DNA of 11,564 nt, taken from Calditrichota bacterium (lineage in GTDB: Bacteria > Calditrichota > Calditrichia > RBG-13-44-9). The notes below the pieces were generated by a model, which did no database searches, was not told where the DNA came from, and was given only the letters and a program-made list of their open reading frames with translations. Of the stretch, positions 1 to 6,172 are shown one piece after another (position 1 is the first letter of the stretch; every line of letters starts with the position of its first letter). The position numbers and the translations under genes were made by a program. The stretch lies in the NCBI GenBank assembly GCA_024276455.1, contig JAJRXE010000245.1, forward strand, positions 1 to 11,564. The letters are read 5' to 3'.

Positions 1-341
1 AGGTTGCCGTAAAGAATCTCCAGATTGCGCTGGTAACGCAGGAACACTTTCTCCCGTTCCCCCGGATCGCTGTAGAAATTCTGCAAGCAAAATTGTTTGA
101 ACGCCTCTGCGTCGCCGTCTCCGGGTTGCCAGCGATCTGCTACCTGGCGAACTCCCTGCTCAATGCGGGGGCGTTGTGCCACCCCGAAAGTGTCCGTCAT
201 TGCCTGAATCACTTCCTGCCGGGTATTTTGATCTATTGAGCTCACTGTTTCACCTCCTGCTTTACAAAAATTGCATCCTACCAACAGAGCACTTCCCAGG
301 AACATCCAGGTGACCAGTTTGACCATGGAACGGGTTGACAT
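1..341 (-). CDS. Unrecognised lipoprotein, N-terminal part (runs off left edge)
   Basis: The reverse strand is open from an ATG at 341 to the window edge, giving 113 residues with no stop; the C-terminal part lies outside the window. The start is supported by a near-perfect Shine-Dalgarno site (AAAGGAGGT at 359-351, nine bases upstream). Residues 1-23 form a type II signal peptide: positively charged N-terminus (R4, K8), hydrophobic core (about 9-21) and lipobox L20-V21-G22-C23, so the mature protein should be lipidated on Cys23 and membrane-anchored. After a short linker (about 24-36) the chain becomes hydrophilic and mostly helical-looking (for example DADRW- and EREK-type stretches), with C84 and aromatic residues in FKQFCLQNFY. 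I do not recognise the family. It is transcribed away from the haem operon and shares a 201-bp intergenic region with it, so co-regulation is possible but unproven. Confidence 0.8.
   Translation of the reverse strand, partial: MSTRSMVKLVTWMFLGSALLVGCNFCKAGGETVSSIDQNTRQEVIQAMTDTFGVAQRPRIEQGVRQVADRWQPGDGDAEAFKQFCLQNFYSDPGEREKVFLRYQRNLEILYGN
243..258 (-). promoter_or_regulatory. Possible internal ribosome binding site and in-frame GTG start
   Basis: Inside the lipoprotein gene, AGGAGGT (258-252) is followed six bases later by GTG (245-243), which is codon 33 of the same frame. Initiation here would give a protein without the signal peptide and lipobox. The sequence shows a good site; use of it in the cell is inference. 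The same bases encode Gly-Gly-Glu in the full-length protein, so it may be coincidental. Confidence 0.35.
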
Positions 342-350
342 GATTCGAGC

Positions 351-359
351 ACCTCCTTT
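351..359 (-). promoter_or_regulatory. Ribosome binding site of the lipoprotein gene
   Basis: AAAGGAGGT on the - strand matches the 16S rRNA 3' end closely and lies nine bases upstream of the ATG at 341. It fixes the start that includes the lipoprotein signal peptide. Confidence 0.75.
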
Positions 360-402
360 TTTCATTCAGGGAAAAATAGGAGAGAGACGAGCAGAAAGCA
401 AA

Positions 403-436
403 CGGCAATTTGACTTGTTAATTCGGTAAGTTGCCG
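403..436. repeat. Inverted repeat CGGCAA...TTGCCG in the divergent intergenic region
   Basis: Perfect 6-bp arms at 403-408 and 431-436 are separated by 22 bases. It lies between the two divergent genes, about 45 bp upstream of the -35 element of the haem promoter. It could be a second regulator site or chance; the wide spacing makes a stable hairpin unlikely. The rest of 342-479 is A+T-rich and holds no gene, and I could not assign a convincing promoter for the lipoprotein gene. Confidence 0.3.
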
Positions 437-479
437 GATTGCAAAGTTTGTTGAGACTTTATTTCAATAATCTTTACTC

Positions 480-508
480 TTGCAAAAAAATTGCTGGGTT
501 TTTATAAT
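480..508 (+). promoter_or_regulatory. Sigma70-type promoter of the haem operon
   Basis: TTGCAA (480-485) and a consensus TATAAT (503-508) are separated by 17 bp, the optimal spacing. Transcription would be expected to start near 515, leaving an untranslated leader of about 28 bases before the ATG at 543. It is the only clear promoter seen upstream of the ten-gene + strand cluster. Confidence 0.75.
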
Positions 509-511
509 ATG

Positions 512-525
512 ACTGACTGGTCAGT
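512..525. promoter_or_regulatory. Palindromic operator, probably for the TetR-family regulator
   Basis: ACTGAC-TG-GTCAGT is a perfect inverted repeat with 6-bp arms and a 2-bp centre. TetR-family operators are commonly palindromes of this size and general composition. It begins four bases after the -10 element and covers the predicted transcription start, so a bound protein would block RNA polymerase. A TetR-family gene lies inside the operon it would control (3586-4254). That this protein binds here is inference; the palindrome and its position are directly seen. Confidence 0.7.
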
Positions 526-542
526 TTATTTTGAGGGGTGAT

Positions 543-1367
543 ATGGAATTCCTGGTAAGTTTCCTGAATACGTTGTTGCCAATCCTTTATTTTATTGCGG
601 CCTATTTGTACGGCATGTTCCTGTTTCGCGACGATCGCTTCGCCGAGCGCTATATGCAAAAATTCCTACGCTTTACCGTGCTTTTGCATCTGATTGAGGT
701 GGTGTTGCGGGGAATTTATTACAAACACTACCCGCTGGCTTCTGTTTTCGAAGCCATGGCCACCCTGGCGCTGGCGCTGGTACTGATTTACCTTTACCTG
801 GAGCAACGCCTGAAAGTGAAAACCACCGGCTATTTTGTGCTCATTCTGGTCTTCTTCCTGCAACTCTTCTCTTCGGCATTTGTAAGTTTTACCCGCGAGA
901 TTCCCGCCATTTTGCACAATCCCTTGTTTGGGTTTCATACCACGGCTGCAATTTTGGCCTACGCCAGTCTGGCAATTTCGTCCCTTTACGGCATCATGTA
1001 TTTGCTCCTTTTTTACGACATTAAACGGAGCCGTTTCGGGGTTATTTACAATCGCCTGCCTTCTCTGGAGGTGCTGTCGGAACTGAGTCAAAAAGCGGCC
1101 GGAATCGGTGTGTTTTTTCTAACTATTGCCATTATTATCGGATTTGTGTGGGCGGAGATGATTTTCAACAAATTCCACGTACTCGATCCTAAAATTGTAG
1201 TCGTGTACCTGACCTGGTTAATTTACCTGCTTCAGCTGGTGGGTGGCCGGATTTTGAAGTGGGGTGGCCGTCGCCTGGCCTTTCTTTCTGTAGGGGGTTT
1301 TGCCGTGATTATTTTTTCTATGTTGGCGGTTAATTTTCTCATGACCTCCTTCCATGTATTTCAATGA
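543..1367 (+). CDS. HemX/CcsA-like cytochrome c assembly family membrane protein
   Basis: A 274-residue, very hydrophobic protein with about eight membrane segments (roughly 4-26, 41-59, 66-88, 96-115, 131-157, 185-206, 218-236, 246-268). It fits the cytochrome c assembly family (PF01578), which includes CcsA/CcmC haem handlers and HemX, a membrane protein encoded beside hemA in Bacillus that influences glutamyl-tRNA reductase levels. Conserved-looking histidines are H62 (KHYPL), H132 (FHTTAAILAYA) and H271 near the C-terminus, in positions where CcsA carries haem-ligand histidines. The tryptophan-rich WWD segment of true CcsA is degenerate: only W203 and DPK (215-217) remain. With hemA directly downstream, a HemX-like role seems more likely than cytochrome c ligation, but this is inference. 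ATG 543 is preferred because GAGGGGTG (533-540) precedes it; an upstream in-frame TTG (531) lacks a ribosome site and nearly abuts the operator. Confidence 0.8.
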   Translation: MEFLVSFLNTLLPILYFIAAYLYGMFLFRDDRFAERYMQKFLRFTVLLHLIEVVLRGIYYKHYPLASVFEAMATLALALVLIYLYLEQRLKVKTTGYFVLILVFFLQLFSSAFVSFTREIPAILHNPLFGFHTTAAILAYASLAISSLYGIMYLLLFYDIKRSRFGVIYNRLPSLEVLSELSQKAAGIGVFFLTIAIIIGFVWAEMIFNKFHVLDPKIVVVYLTWLIYLLQLVGGRILKWGGRRLAFLSVGGFAVIIFSMLAVNFLMTSFHVFQ

Positions 1368-1388
1368 ACCAGTGGATTGGGTGTAAAT

Positions 1389-2654
1389 ATGAAACTCTAT
1401 TTATTGGGAATTAATCATAAGAAAGCCGAAATTCAGCTGCGGGAAAAATTCGCGCTTTCAAAAGAAACCCTGTGCGAAGCACTGGAGCTTTTGCATCGGA
1501 ACCGTTTTCTAAACGAAAGTTACCTGCTTTCCACCTGTAATCGGACGGAAATTTACGCCGTGTCGGAACAACCGGAAGAAATTTTTCCTCAGCTGGAAAA
1601 AATTCTCTCCGAAGTTTCCGGACTGGACCTGACTCCGTATCGGGAAAAATTTTACTACTTGCGGGATCAGGAGGCGGTGGTGCATCTGTTTCAGGTGGCG
1701 GCCGGAATGGACTCTTTGATTCTGGGAGAACCCCAGATTCTGGGTCAGGTGAAAGAGGCGTTTTTGCTAGCCGGCCAGAAGGGCAACACCGGGGTGATCT
1801 TGAACCGGTTGCTCAATATGGCGCTCTCTGTCGGTAAGCGGGTGCGCAGCGAAACGGAGCTGGGGGTGGGAGCCATCAGTGTGGCCTATGCGGCGGTGGA
1901 GCTGGCGCAAAAGATTTTTAAAAATCTCGGACGAGAAACCGCTTTGCTGATTGGCGCGGGAGAAACCGGGGAGCTGATTGCCCGCCATTTGCGGGAAAAA
2001 GGCATCGGGAAATTGTACATTACCAACCGTACCTTTGGCAAAGCGGAGTTTCTGGCCGCGGAGCTGGAAGGAGAGGCGATTCCGTTCGAAAATTTTCTGG
2101 AGGTACTTTCGGAAGTAAACATTGTGGTGGGAGCCGCCAGTGCACCGGATTATTTGATTACCCGTCAGCAGGTAAAGGACATTGTGCAGCGACGGTCTCT
2201 GAATCCGCTCTTATTTGTCGATATCGGTGTGCCGCGCAATTTCGACCCCACTATTAACCAACTAGAGGCGGTTTTCCTGCACGACATCGACGCCCTCGAT
2301 CGGATTGTACAGCGCAATCTGGAACGCCGGCGGTTGGAGTTGCCCAATGCCCAGAAAATTGTGCAGGAAGAATTGCAAAATTTCCTGGACTGGAAGCGCA
2401 GTCTGGAGGTGAAACCAACCATTATCTCTTTGCGACAGAAATTAGAGAAAATCCGGCAGCAGGAACTGGAGAAAAACAAAAATCGGTTGAGTGAGGAGGA
2501 GTATCGCAAGGCCGATTTGATTACCCGGTCCATCATTAATAAAATTTTACATTTGCCCACCGTTAGTCTGCGAAAATACAGCAACGGTTTGCCGGACGGA
2601 TTATTGCGGATTGACGTGGTGCGGGAAATTTTTGAGCTGGAGGATGAGCAATGA
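1389..2654 (+). CDS. hemA: Glutamyl-tRNA reductase
   Basis: First committed enzyme of C5 haem synthesis: it reduces the glutamyl group of Glu-tRNA to glutamate-1-semialdehyde using NADPH, in the cytosol. The 421 residues match the family length. Visible in order: the N-terminal LLGINHKKAEIQLREKFA block (about 5-22); the catalytic-cysteine motif STCNRTEIYAV with C50; the substrate-domain signature GMDSLILGEPQILGQV (106-121); the Rossmann motif GAGETGEL (189-196) for NADPH; ITNRT (211-215); DIGVPRNF; and a C-terminal helical dimerisation region rich in Lys, Glu and Arg. ATG 1389 is chosen since the protein then begins MKLYLLGINH as the family does and GGGTG lies five bases upstream; an in-frame TTG at 1377 would add four residues. 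The stop overlaps the hemC start (ATGA), implying translational coupling. Its product is the substrate of HemL, encoded at the far end of the operon. Confidence 0.97.
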   Translation: MKLYLLGINHKKAEIQLREKFALSKETLCEALELLHRNRFLNESYLLSTCNRTEIYAVSEQPEEIFPQLEKILSEVSGLDLTPYREKFYYLRDQEAVVHLFQVAAGMDSLILGEPQILGQVKEAFLLAGQKGNTGVILNRLLNMALSVGKRVRSETELGVGAISVAYAAVELAQKIFKNLGRETALLIGAGETGELIARHLREKGIGKLYITNRTFGKAEFLAAELEGEAIPFENFLEVLSEVNIVVGAASAPDYLITRQQVKDIVQRRSLNPLLFVDIGVPRNFDPTINQLEAVFLHDIDALDRIVQRNLERRRLELPNAQKIVQEELQNFLDWKRSLEVKPTIISLRQKLEKIRQQELEKNKNRLSEEEYRKADLITRSIINKILHLPTVSLRKYSNGLPDGLLRIDVVREIFELEDEQ

Positions 2655-3589
2655 AAAAGCGGGTGCGGATGGGAACCCGGGGGAGTCAATTGGCTCTCTG
2701 GCAAACCGACTGGGTACGGAAGAAGTTGCAGCAACATTTTCCGGACAGGGAGTTTGAGGTGGTGACCATTAAGACCACCGGAGACAAAATTCTGGACGCT
2801 CCTCTGGCCAAAATCGGGGACAAGGGTTTGTTTACCAAGGAATTGGATCGTGCCCTGCTAGAGGGGCGGATCGACCTGGCTGTACACAGCATGAAGGATG
2901 TGCCGACCGAGTATCCCGCCGAACTGTTGATTGCGGCGGTGACCGAGCGCTGGGACATTCGGGACGTGCTGATCTCCCGCCGGGGATTAACCCTGGCGGA
3001 ATTGCCACTCAACGCTAACGTAGCCACCGGGAGTGTCCGCCGCAAGGCCCAGTTGTTGCACCTGCGACCGGATTTTCGCATTGTGGACCTTCGGGGAAAC
3101 CTGAATACCCGCTTTCGCAAATTCGACGAGGCGGATTGGGATGCCATGGTGCTGGCTGCGGCCGGCGTGGAGCGGCTGGGTCTGGCTCACCGCATCACCC
3201 AAAAATTACCGCTGGAACAAATGCTTCCGGCGGTGGGGCAGGGCTGCTTTGCCGTGATGATTCACCGGGAGAATAAAGCGGTGTGGGAAATGTTGCAGGT
3301 GATTCATCGGCCGGACGTGGCGGCGGCGGTCTTTGCGGAACGGGCCCTTCTGCGGGTCCTGGAAGGCGGTTGCCAGGTGCCCCTGGGCGCCTACGGGGTG
3401 GTGCAGAACGAGCGCTTGCATCTGCGGGCCTGCCTGCTCAGCCTGGAGGGCAGGAAGTTCTTCTACGATGAGGTGCATTTTCCGAGCGCCCGGGCCGAGG
3501 ATGCCGGGAAAGCCCTGGCAGAAAAACTGTTAGCCGCCGGAGCTCGGGAGGTGTTGGAAGAAATTAAACAACAGGGTGAACCATCATGA
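2651..3589 (+). CDS. hemC: Porphobilinogen deaminase (hydroxymethylbilane synthase)
   Basis: Polymerises four porphobilinogen units into the linear tetrapyrrole hydroxymethylbilane. The 312-residue length is typical. Signature blocks: GTRGSQLALWQTDWV (8-22), GDKGLFTKELD (57-67), AVHSMKDVPTE (78-88) with the catalytic aspartate D83, ATGSVRRKAQL (126-136), DLRGNLNTRFRKFDE (146-160), and LEGGCQVPLGAYG (238-249 region) with C241, which carries the dipyrromethane cofactor. One block is slightly unusual: AVGQGCFAVMIH (194-205) has Cys-Phe where many homologues have Ala-Leu or Ala-Ile; this should not affect catalysis. The ATG overlaps the hemA stop by four bases and the TGA overlaps the tetR start by four bases, so hemA, hemC and tetR look translationally coupled. 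Its unstable product feeds the HemD domain of the fusion encoded just beyond tetR. Confidence 0.97.
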   Translation: MKKRVRMGTRGSQLALWQTDWVRKKLQQHFPDREFEVVTIKTTGDKILDAPLAKIGDKGLFTKELDRALLEGRIDLAVHSMKDVPTEYPAELLIAAVTERWDIRDVLISRRGLTLAELPLNANVATGSVRRKAQLLHLRPDFRIVDLRGNLNTRFRKFDEADWDAMVLAAAGVERLGLAHRITQKLPLEQMLPAVGQGCFAVMIHRENKAVWEMLQVIHRPDVAAAVFAERALLRVLEGGCQVPLGAYGVVQNERLHLRACLLSLEGRKFFYDEVHFPSARAEDAGKALAEKLLAAGAREVLEEIKQQGEPS

Positions 3590-4254
3590 GGAGACCGGAT
3601 TTTCGAAAACGGGCGGAGCGCCGGGAGAAAATTTTAACCGTGGCGGCGGAACTGTTTGCCCGGCGTAGTTTCCACGAAGTGCTTATGGACGATGTGGCGT
3701 TTTTTGCCAATGTCTCCAAAGGAAGCCTTTACAATTATTTTGCCAACAAGGAGGAACTGTACATTTCCATCATTCTGGAACGAATGACCTCGTTGCTGGA
3801 GCAACTGAAAAACCGGATTGATCACAAACAAACGCCCTTAATCAACCTGCGCCGCCTGATTATTCACATCTACAGTTTCATGTGTAAATACCCTCATTTT
3901 TTTCAAATCTGGTACCGGGAAAAACTGCGCTGCGACCAGACGCCTTACAAAGAAATCCGCCGGACCTACACCGAGATTAAGCAGTTGTTAATTCGAGCAC
4001 TGGAACGGGGGATGGCGGAGGGAATTCTGCGCGAGCACGACGCCCGGTTAGTGGCGGACTTAATCCTGGGCATCATTGATGCGGCGGTGCTGCGTGCCGA
4101 GGGACGACCACTGGAAGAGCAGCGCCGGGAACGCAGGCTGGTGTACGAATTTGTGCTGGACGCCTTGGGCACCGCCCGGGCCCACGAATTGCATGCGCTG
4201 GGTAAGGACGAACCGGGGGTAGAAGAGGAGGAACGAGTTGCCGTTAAAAAATAG
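3586..4254 (+). CDS. TetR/AcrR-family transcriptional regulator in the haem operon
   Basis: A 222-residue protein with the TetR N-terminal DNA-binding domain at about 12-60: REKILTVAAELFARRSF, then a helix-turn-helix ending VSKGSLYNYFANKEELY (43-59), the classic recognition-helix block. The remaining all-helical-looking region (about 65-195) would be the ligand-binding and dimerisation domain; it has aromatic, His and Cys residues (C100, H104, F105, F106, W109, Y110, C116) that could line a pocket, but no recognised haem-binding signature. The acidic tail (EEEE, 213-216) is encoded by bases that also form the Shine-Dalgarno site of hemDE. The gene starts within an ATGA overlap with hemC and ends 17 bases inside hemDE, so it is made together with the enzymes. 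Most likely it represses its own operon through the palindrome at 512-525, with haem or a porphyrin intermediate as a plausible but unproven effector. Confidence 0.93.
   Translation: MRRPDFRKRAERREKILTVAAELFARRSFHEVLMDDVAFFANVSKGSLYNYFANKEELYISIILERMTSLLEQLKNRIDHKQTPLINLRRLIIHIYSFMCKYPHFFQIWYREKLRCDQTPYKEIRRTYTEIKQLLIRALERGMAEGILREHDARLVADLILGIIDAAVLRAEGRPLEEQRRERRLVYEFVLDALGTARAHELHALGKDEPGVEEEERVAVKK
4226..4240 (+). promoter_or_regulatory. Ribosome binding site and TTG start of hemDE
   Basis: AGGAGG (4226-4231) lies six bases before TTG (4238-4240). No ATG or GTG start with comparable support is seen nearby, and the HemD fold begins right after it, so a TTG start is called. The site sits inside the last codons of tetR. 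Confidence 0.75.
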
Positions 4255-6094
4255 AAAAGTGGTGCTGTGCCGGCGGCGCGAGCAGGCCGGCGAACTGGTG
4301 AAAGCGTTGCAAGCCCGCGGAATCTGGCCGCTGGTGTTCCCCACGTTTATGGTGGAGCCGCTTTCCCTGGAGGGCGCTCAGGCGGAAAAAATTCGTCGCC
4401 TGGAAGAATATGACTGGTTGGTGCTGGGAAGCGAAAACGGAGTACGCTTTTTTTACCAGTTTCTCCGGGCGGAAGGAACCCTTACCTCCGGGAGTCGGTT
4501 TCCGGAAATTGCTGTGGTGGGACGCAAAACGGCCGCCCGCTGGGATGGGCTTTTCCCGGTTTTCCCGGTGCGCCTGCGCAGCCATTACCTGCAGGACCTG
4601 CTGAATCGTCTGGCGGATTTGCGGGAAGGTCAACCGCTGAAGGTCCTTAACATCACCAGTCAGCAGGGATTAGAGAACATTCCTCTGAAGGTGCCGGTGG
4701 GGCTGGAGCTTCATCGGGTGGCCGTGTACCGCACGGTGCCCAATCAGACACTGGATCCGGCGGAGATCGAATTTGTCCGCTCCGGCAATTACGATGTGGT
4801 GTATTTCGGAAGTCCTTCCTCCTTCGATTATTTCCGCCAGATTGTTGGGGACGATCCCCTGCAGCGGGTTGCCATTGCGGTGTCCGGAAACACGACCCGC
4901 GGACACCTCGAACGATTGGGGTTTCGCGTGGATATTGTGCCGGATACCCCGGCGGCGGAAGACCTGGTGGCGGCTCTGGAACGCCATTTTGACCCCTCAA
5001 TCCGGGTTGAGGAGGGGCCTCGCCTTCCGGAGAAGCCGCCCCAATCTTCCGGAGAATATCTGTTTCTGCGAGCTTGCTTTCGCCAGCCGGTGGAACGCAC
5101 CCCGGTGTGGATGATGCGCCAGGCCGGTCGGTATTTGCCCCAGTACCGGCAGGTGCGTCAGCGGTACGATTTTGTGACCATGTACAAAACCCCCGAGGCA
5201 GCGGTGGAAGTGACCCTGCAGCCGGTGGACCTTCTGGGAGTGGACGCCGCCATTCTGTTCAGCGACATCCTGGTGGTTCCCGAAGCCATGGGCATGGAAC
5301 TACGTTTCACGGAGGGGCAGGGACCGGTGTTCGAGCAGCCTCTGCGCAGCGAGGCGGCGGTGGAAGCGTTGCGCCCCCTTCATCCGGAGGAAGACCTGGA
5401 TTTTGTGCTGACGGCTATTCGTATGTTGCGCCGGGAGCTGGAAGGGAAGGTGCCGTTAATCGGGTTCAGCGGTGCGCCCTGGACGCTGGCCACCTACATG
5501 GTGGAAGGCCGGGGGAGTAAAAATTTTCTGGAAATAAAAAAATGGCGCTTCGGCAATCCGGAAGGACTGGAGCGTCTGCTGGAAAAAATCACTGCGGCGG
5601 TAATTGCTTATTTGCAGGCCCAGATAGCCGCCGGAGCGCAGGCAGTACAGATTTTCGATTCCTGGGCAGGGATTCTGGATCCGCAGGGATTCCGGCGGTT
5701 TGCCCTGCCTTACGTTCGCAAGATTGTTCAAGCGGTGCGAAAACCGGGCGTGCCCATTATCTATTTTGCCAAAGGCGCCGGCGTGTGGCTGGAAACACTC
5801 CGGGAAACCGAGGCCGATGTGCTGGGAGTGGACTGGACGGTGGATCTCGGTGTTGCCCGCAAGTTGGTGGGGAATCGGATGGCTTTACAGGGGAATTTGG
5901 ACCCGGTGGCGCTTTTCGCTCCTCCAGAGGTGATCCGCCGGGAAGTACGCCGAATCCTCACCCGCTACGGGCAAGGCAGCGGACACATTTTTAACCTGGG
6001 GCACGGTATCCTGCCCCACACCCCGGTGGAACATGCCCGGGCGTTCATTGAGGCGGTTAAACAGGAGAGTCCGCCTTTCCACGCCGCGGAGTAA
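4238..6094 (+). CDS. hemDE: Fused uroporphyrinogen-III synthase / uroporphyrinogen decarboxylase (HemD-HemE)
   Basis: A 618-residue bifunctional protein. Residues 1-250 are HemD, which closes hydroxymethylbilane into uroporphyrinogen III: KVVLCRRREQAGEL (7-20), WLVLGSENGVRFF (60-72), VYRTVPNQ (163-170), VVYFGSPSSFDYF (187-199) and AVSGNTTRGHLERLGF (214-229) follow the family pattern. A Pro/Glu-rich linker spans about 251-272. Residues 273-618 are HemE, which removes four acetate carboxyls to give coproporphyrinogen III: WMMRQAGRYLPQYR (291-304, with the binding-site arginines R294 and R298), ILFSDILVVPEAMGM (339-353, D343), GAPWTLATYMVEG (412-424, Y420), SWAG (475-478) and NLGHGI (586-591, H589). 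The residues equivalent to the human enzyme's Asp86, Tyr164, Ser219 and His339 are present, so both halves look active. There is no internal frameshift, and no good separate hemE start is seen. Its stop codon is followed immediately, in the same frame, by an ATG and the frame of hemN. Confidence 0.95.
   Translation: MPLKNRKVVLCRRREQAGELVKALQARGIWPLVFPTFMVEPLSLEGAQAEKIRRLEEYDWLVLGSENGVRFFYQFLRAEGTLTSGSRFPEIAVVGRKTAARWDGLFPVFPVRLRSHYLQDLLNRLADLREGQPLKVLNITSQQGLENIPLKVPVGLELHRVAVYRTVPNQTLDPAEIEFVRSGNYDVVYFGSPSSFDYFRQIVGDDPLQRVAIAVSGNTTRGHLERLGFRVDIVPDTPAAEDLVAALERHFDPSIRVEEGPRLPEKPPQSSGEYLFLRACFRQPVERTPVWMMRQAGRYLPQYRQVRQRYDFVTMYKTPEAAVEVTLQPVDLLGVDAAILFSDILVVPEAMGMELRFTEGQGPVFEQPLRSEAAVEALRPLHPEEDLDFVLTAIRMLRRELEGKVPLIGFSGAPWTLATYMVEGRGSKNFLEIKKWRFGNPEGLERLLEKITAAVIAYLQAQIAAGAQAVQIFDSWAGILDPQGFRRFALPYVRKIVQAVRKPGVPIIYFAKGAGVWLETLRETEADVLGVDWTVDLGVARKLVGNRMALQGNLDPVALFAPPEVIRREVRRILTRYGQGSGHIFNLGHGILPHTPVEHARAFIEAVKQESPPFHAAE
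4995..5012 (+). repeat. Hairpin in the HemD-HemE linker coding region
   Basis: CCTCAA (4995-5000) and TTGAGG (5007-5012) form a perfect 6-bp stem around TCCGGG. Two more C-G pairs can form outside it if A5013 is bulged. It covers codons 253-258, the start of the interdomain linker. No run of T follows, so it is not a terminator. Confidence 0.4.
5024..5056 (+). repeat. 11-bp direct repeat CTTCCGGAGAA in the HemD-HemE linker
   Basis: Two identical copies (5024-5034 and 5046-5056) are separated by 11 bases. They lie in different reading frames (encoding LPEK and SSGE), so the repetition is at DNA level and not a protein repeat. They mark the junction between the HemD and HemE domains. Confidence 0.55.
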
Positions 6095-6172
6095 ATGCCT
6101 TTAGCGAGGGTCGCCACCGGCAAAATTTCTAAGCAGAACGTCAAGATCAAACGACAGGAAAAGAGAGAGCAT

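Noticed and set aside
2165..2737. 190-residue - strand frame opposite hemA and hemC
   Set aside because: Low-complexity Ser/Arg-rich translation typical of an antisense shadow; the + strand genes are certain.
3586..4254. Haem-regulatory Cys-Pro motif in the TetR protein
   Set aside because: C100 and C116 are followed by Lys and Asp, not Pro; haem sensing remains only a hypothesis from context.
5007..5017. Shine-Dalgarno-like TTGAGGAGGGG in the hemDE linker as an internal hemE start signal
   Set aside because: No ATG, GTG or TTG in the HemE frame lies at a suitable distance downstream.
5074..5520. 148-residue + strand frame inside hemDE
   Set aside because: Gly/Ser-rich translation in a shifted frame with the HemE domain intact in the main frame; no sign of a real overlapping gene.
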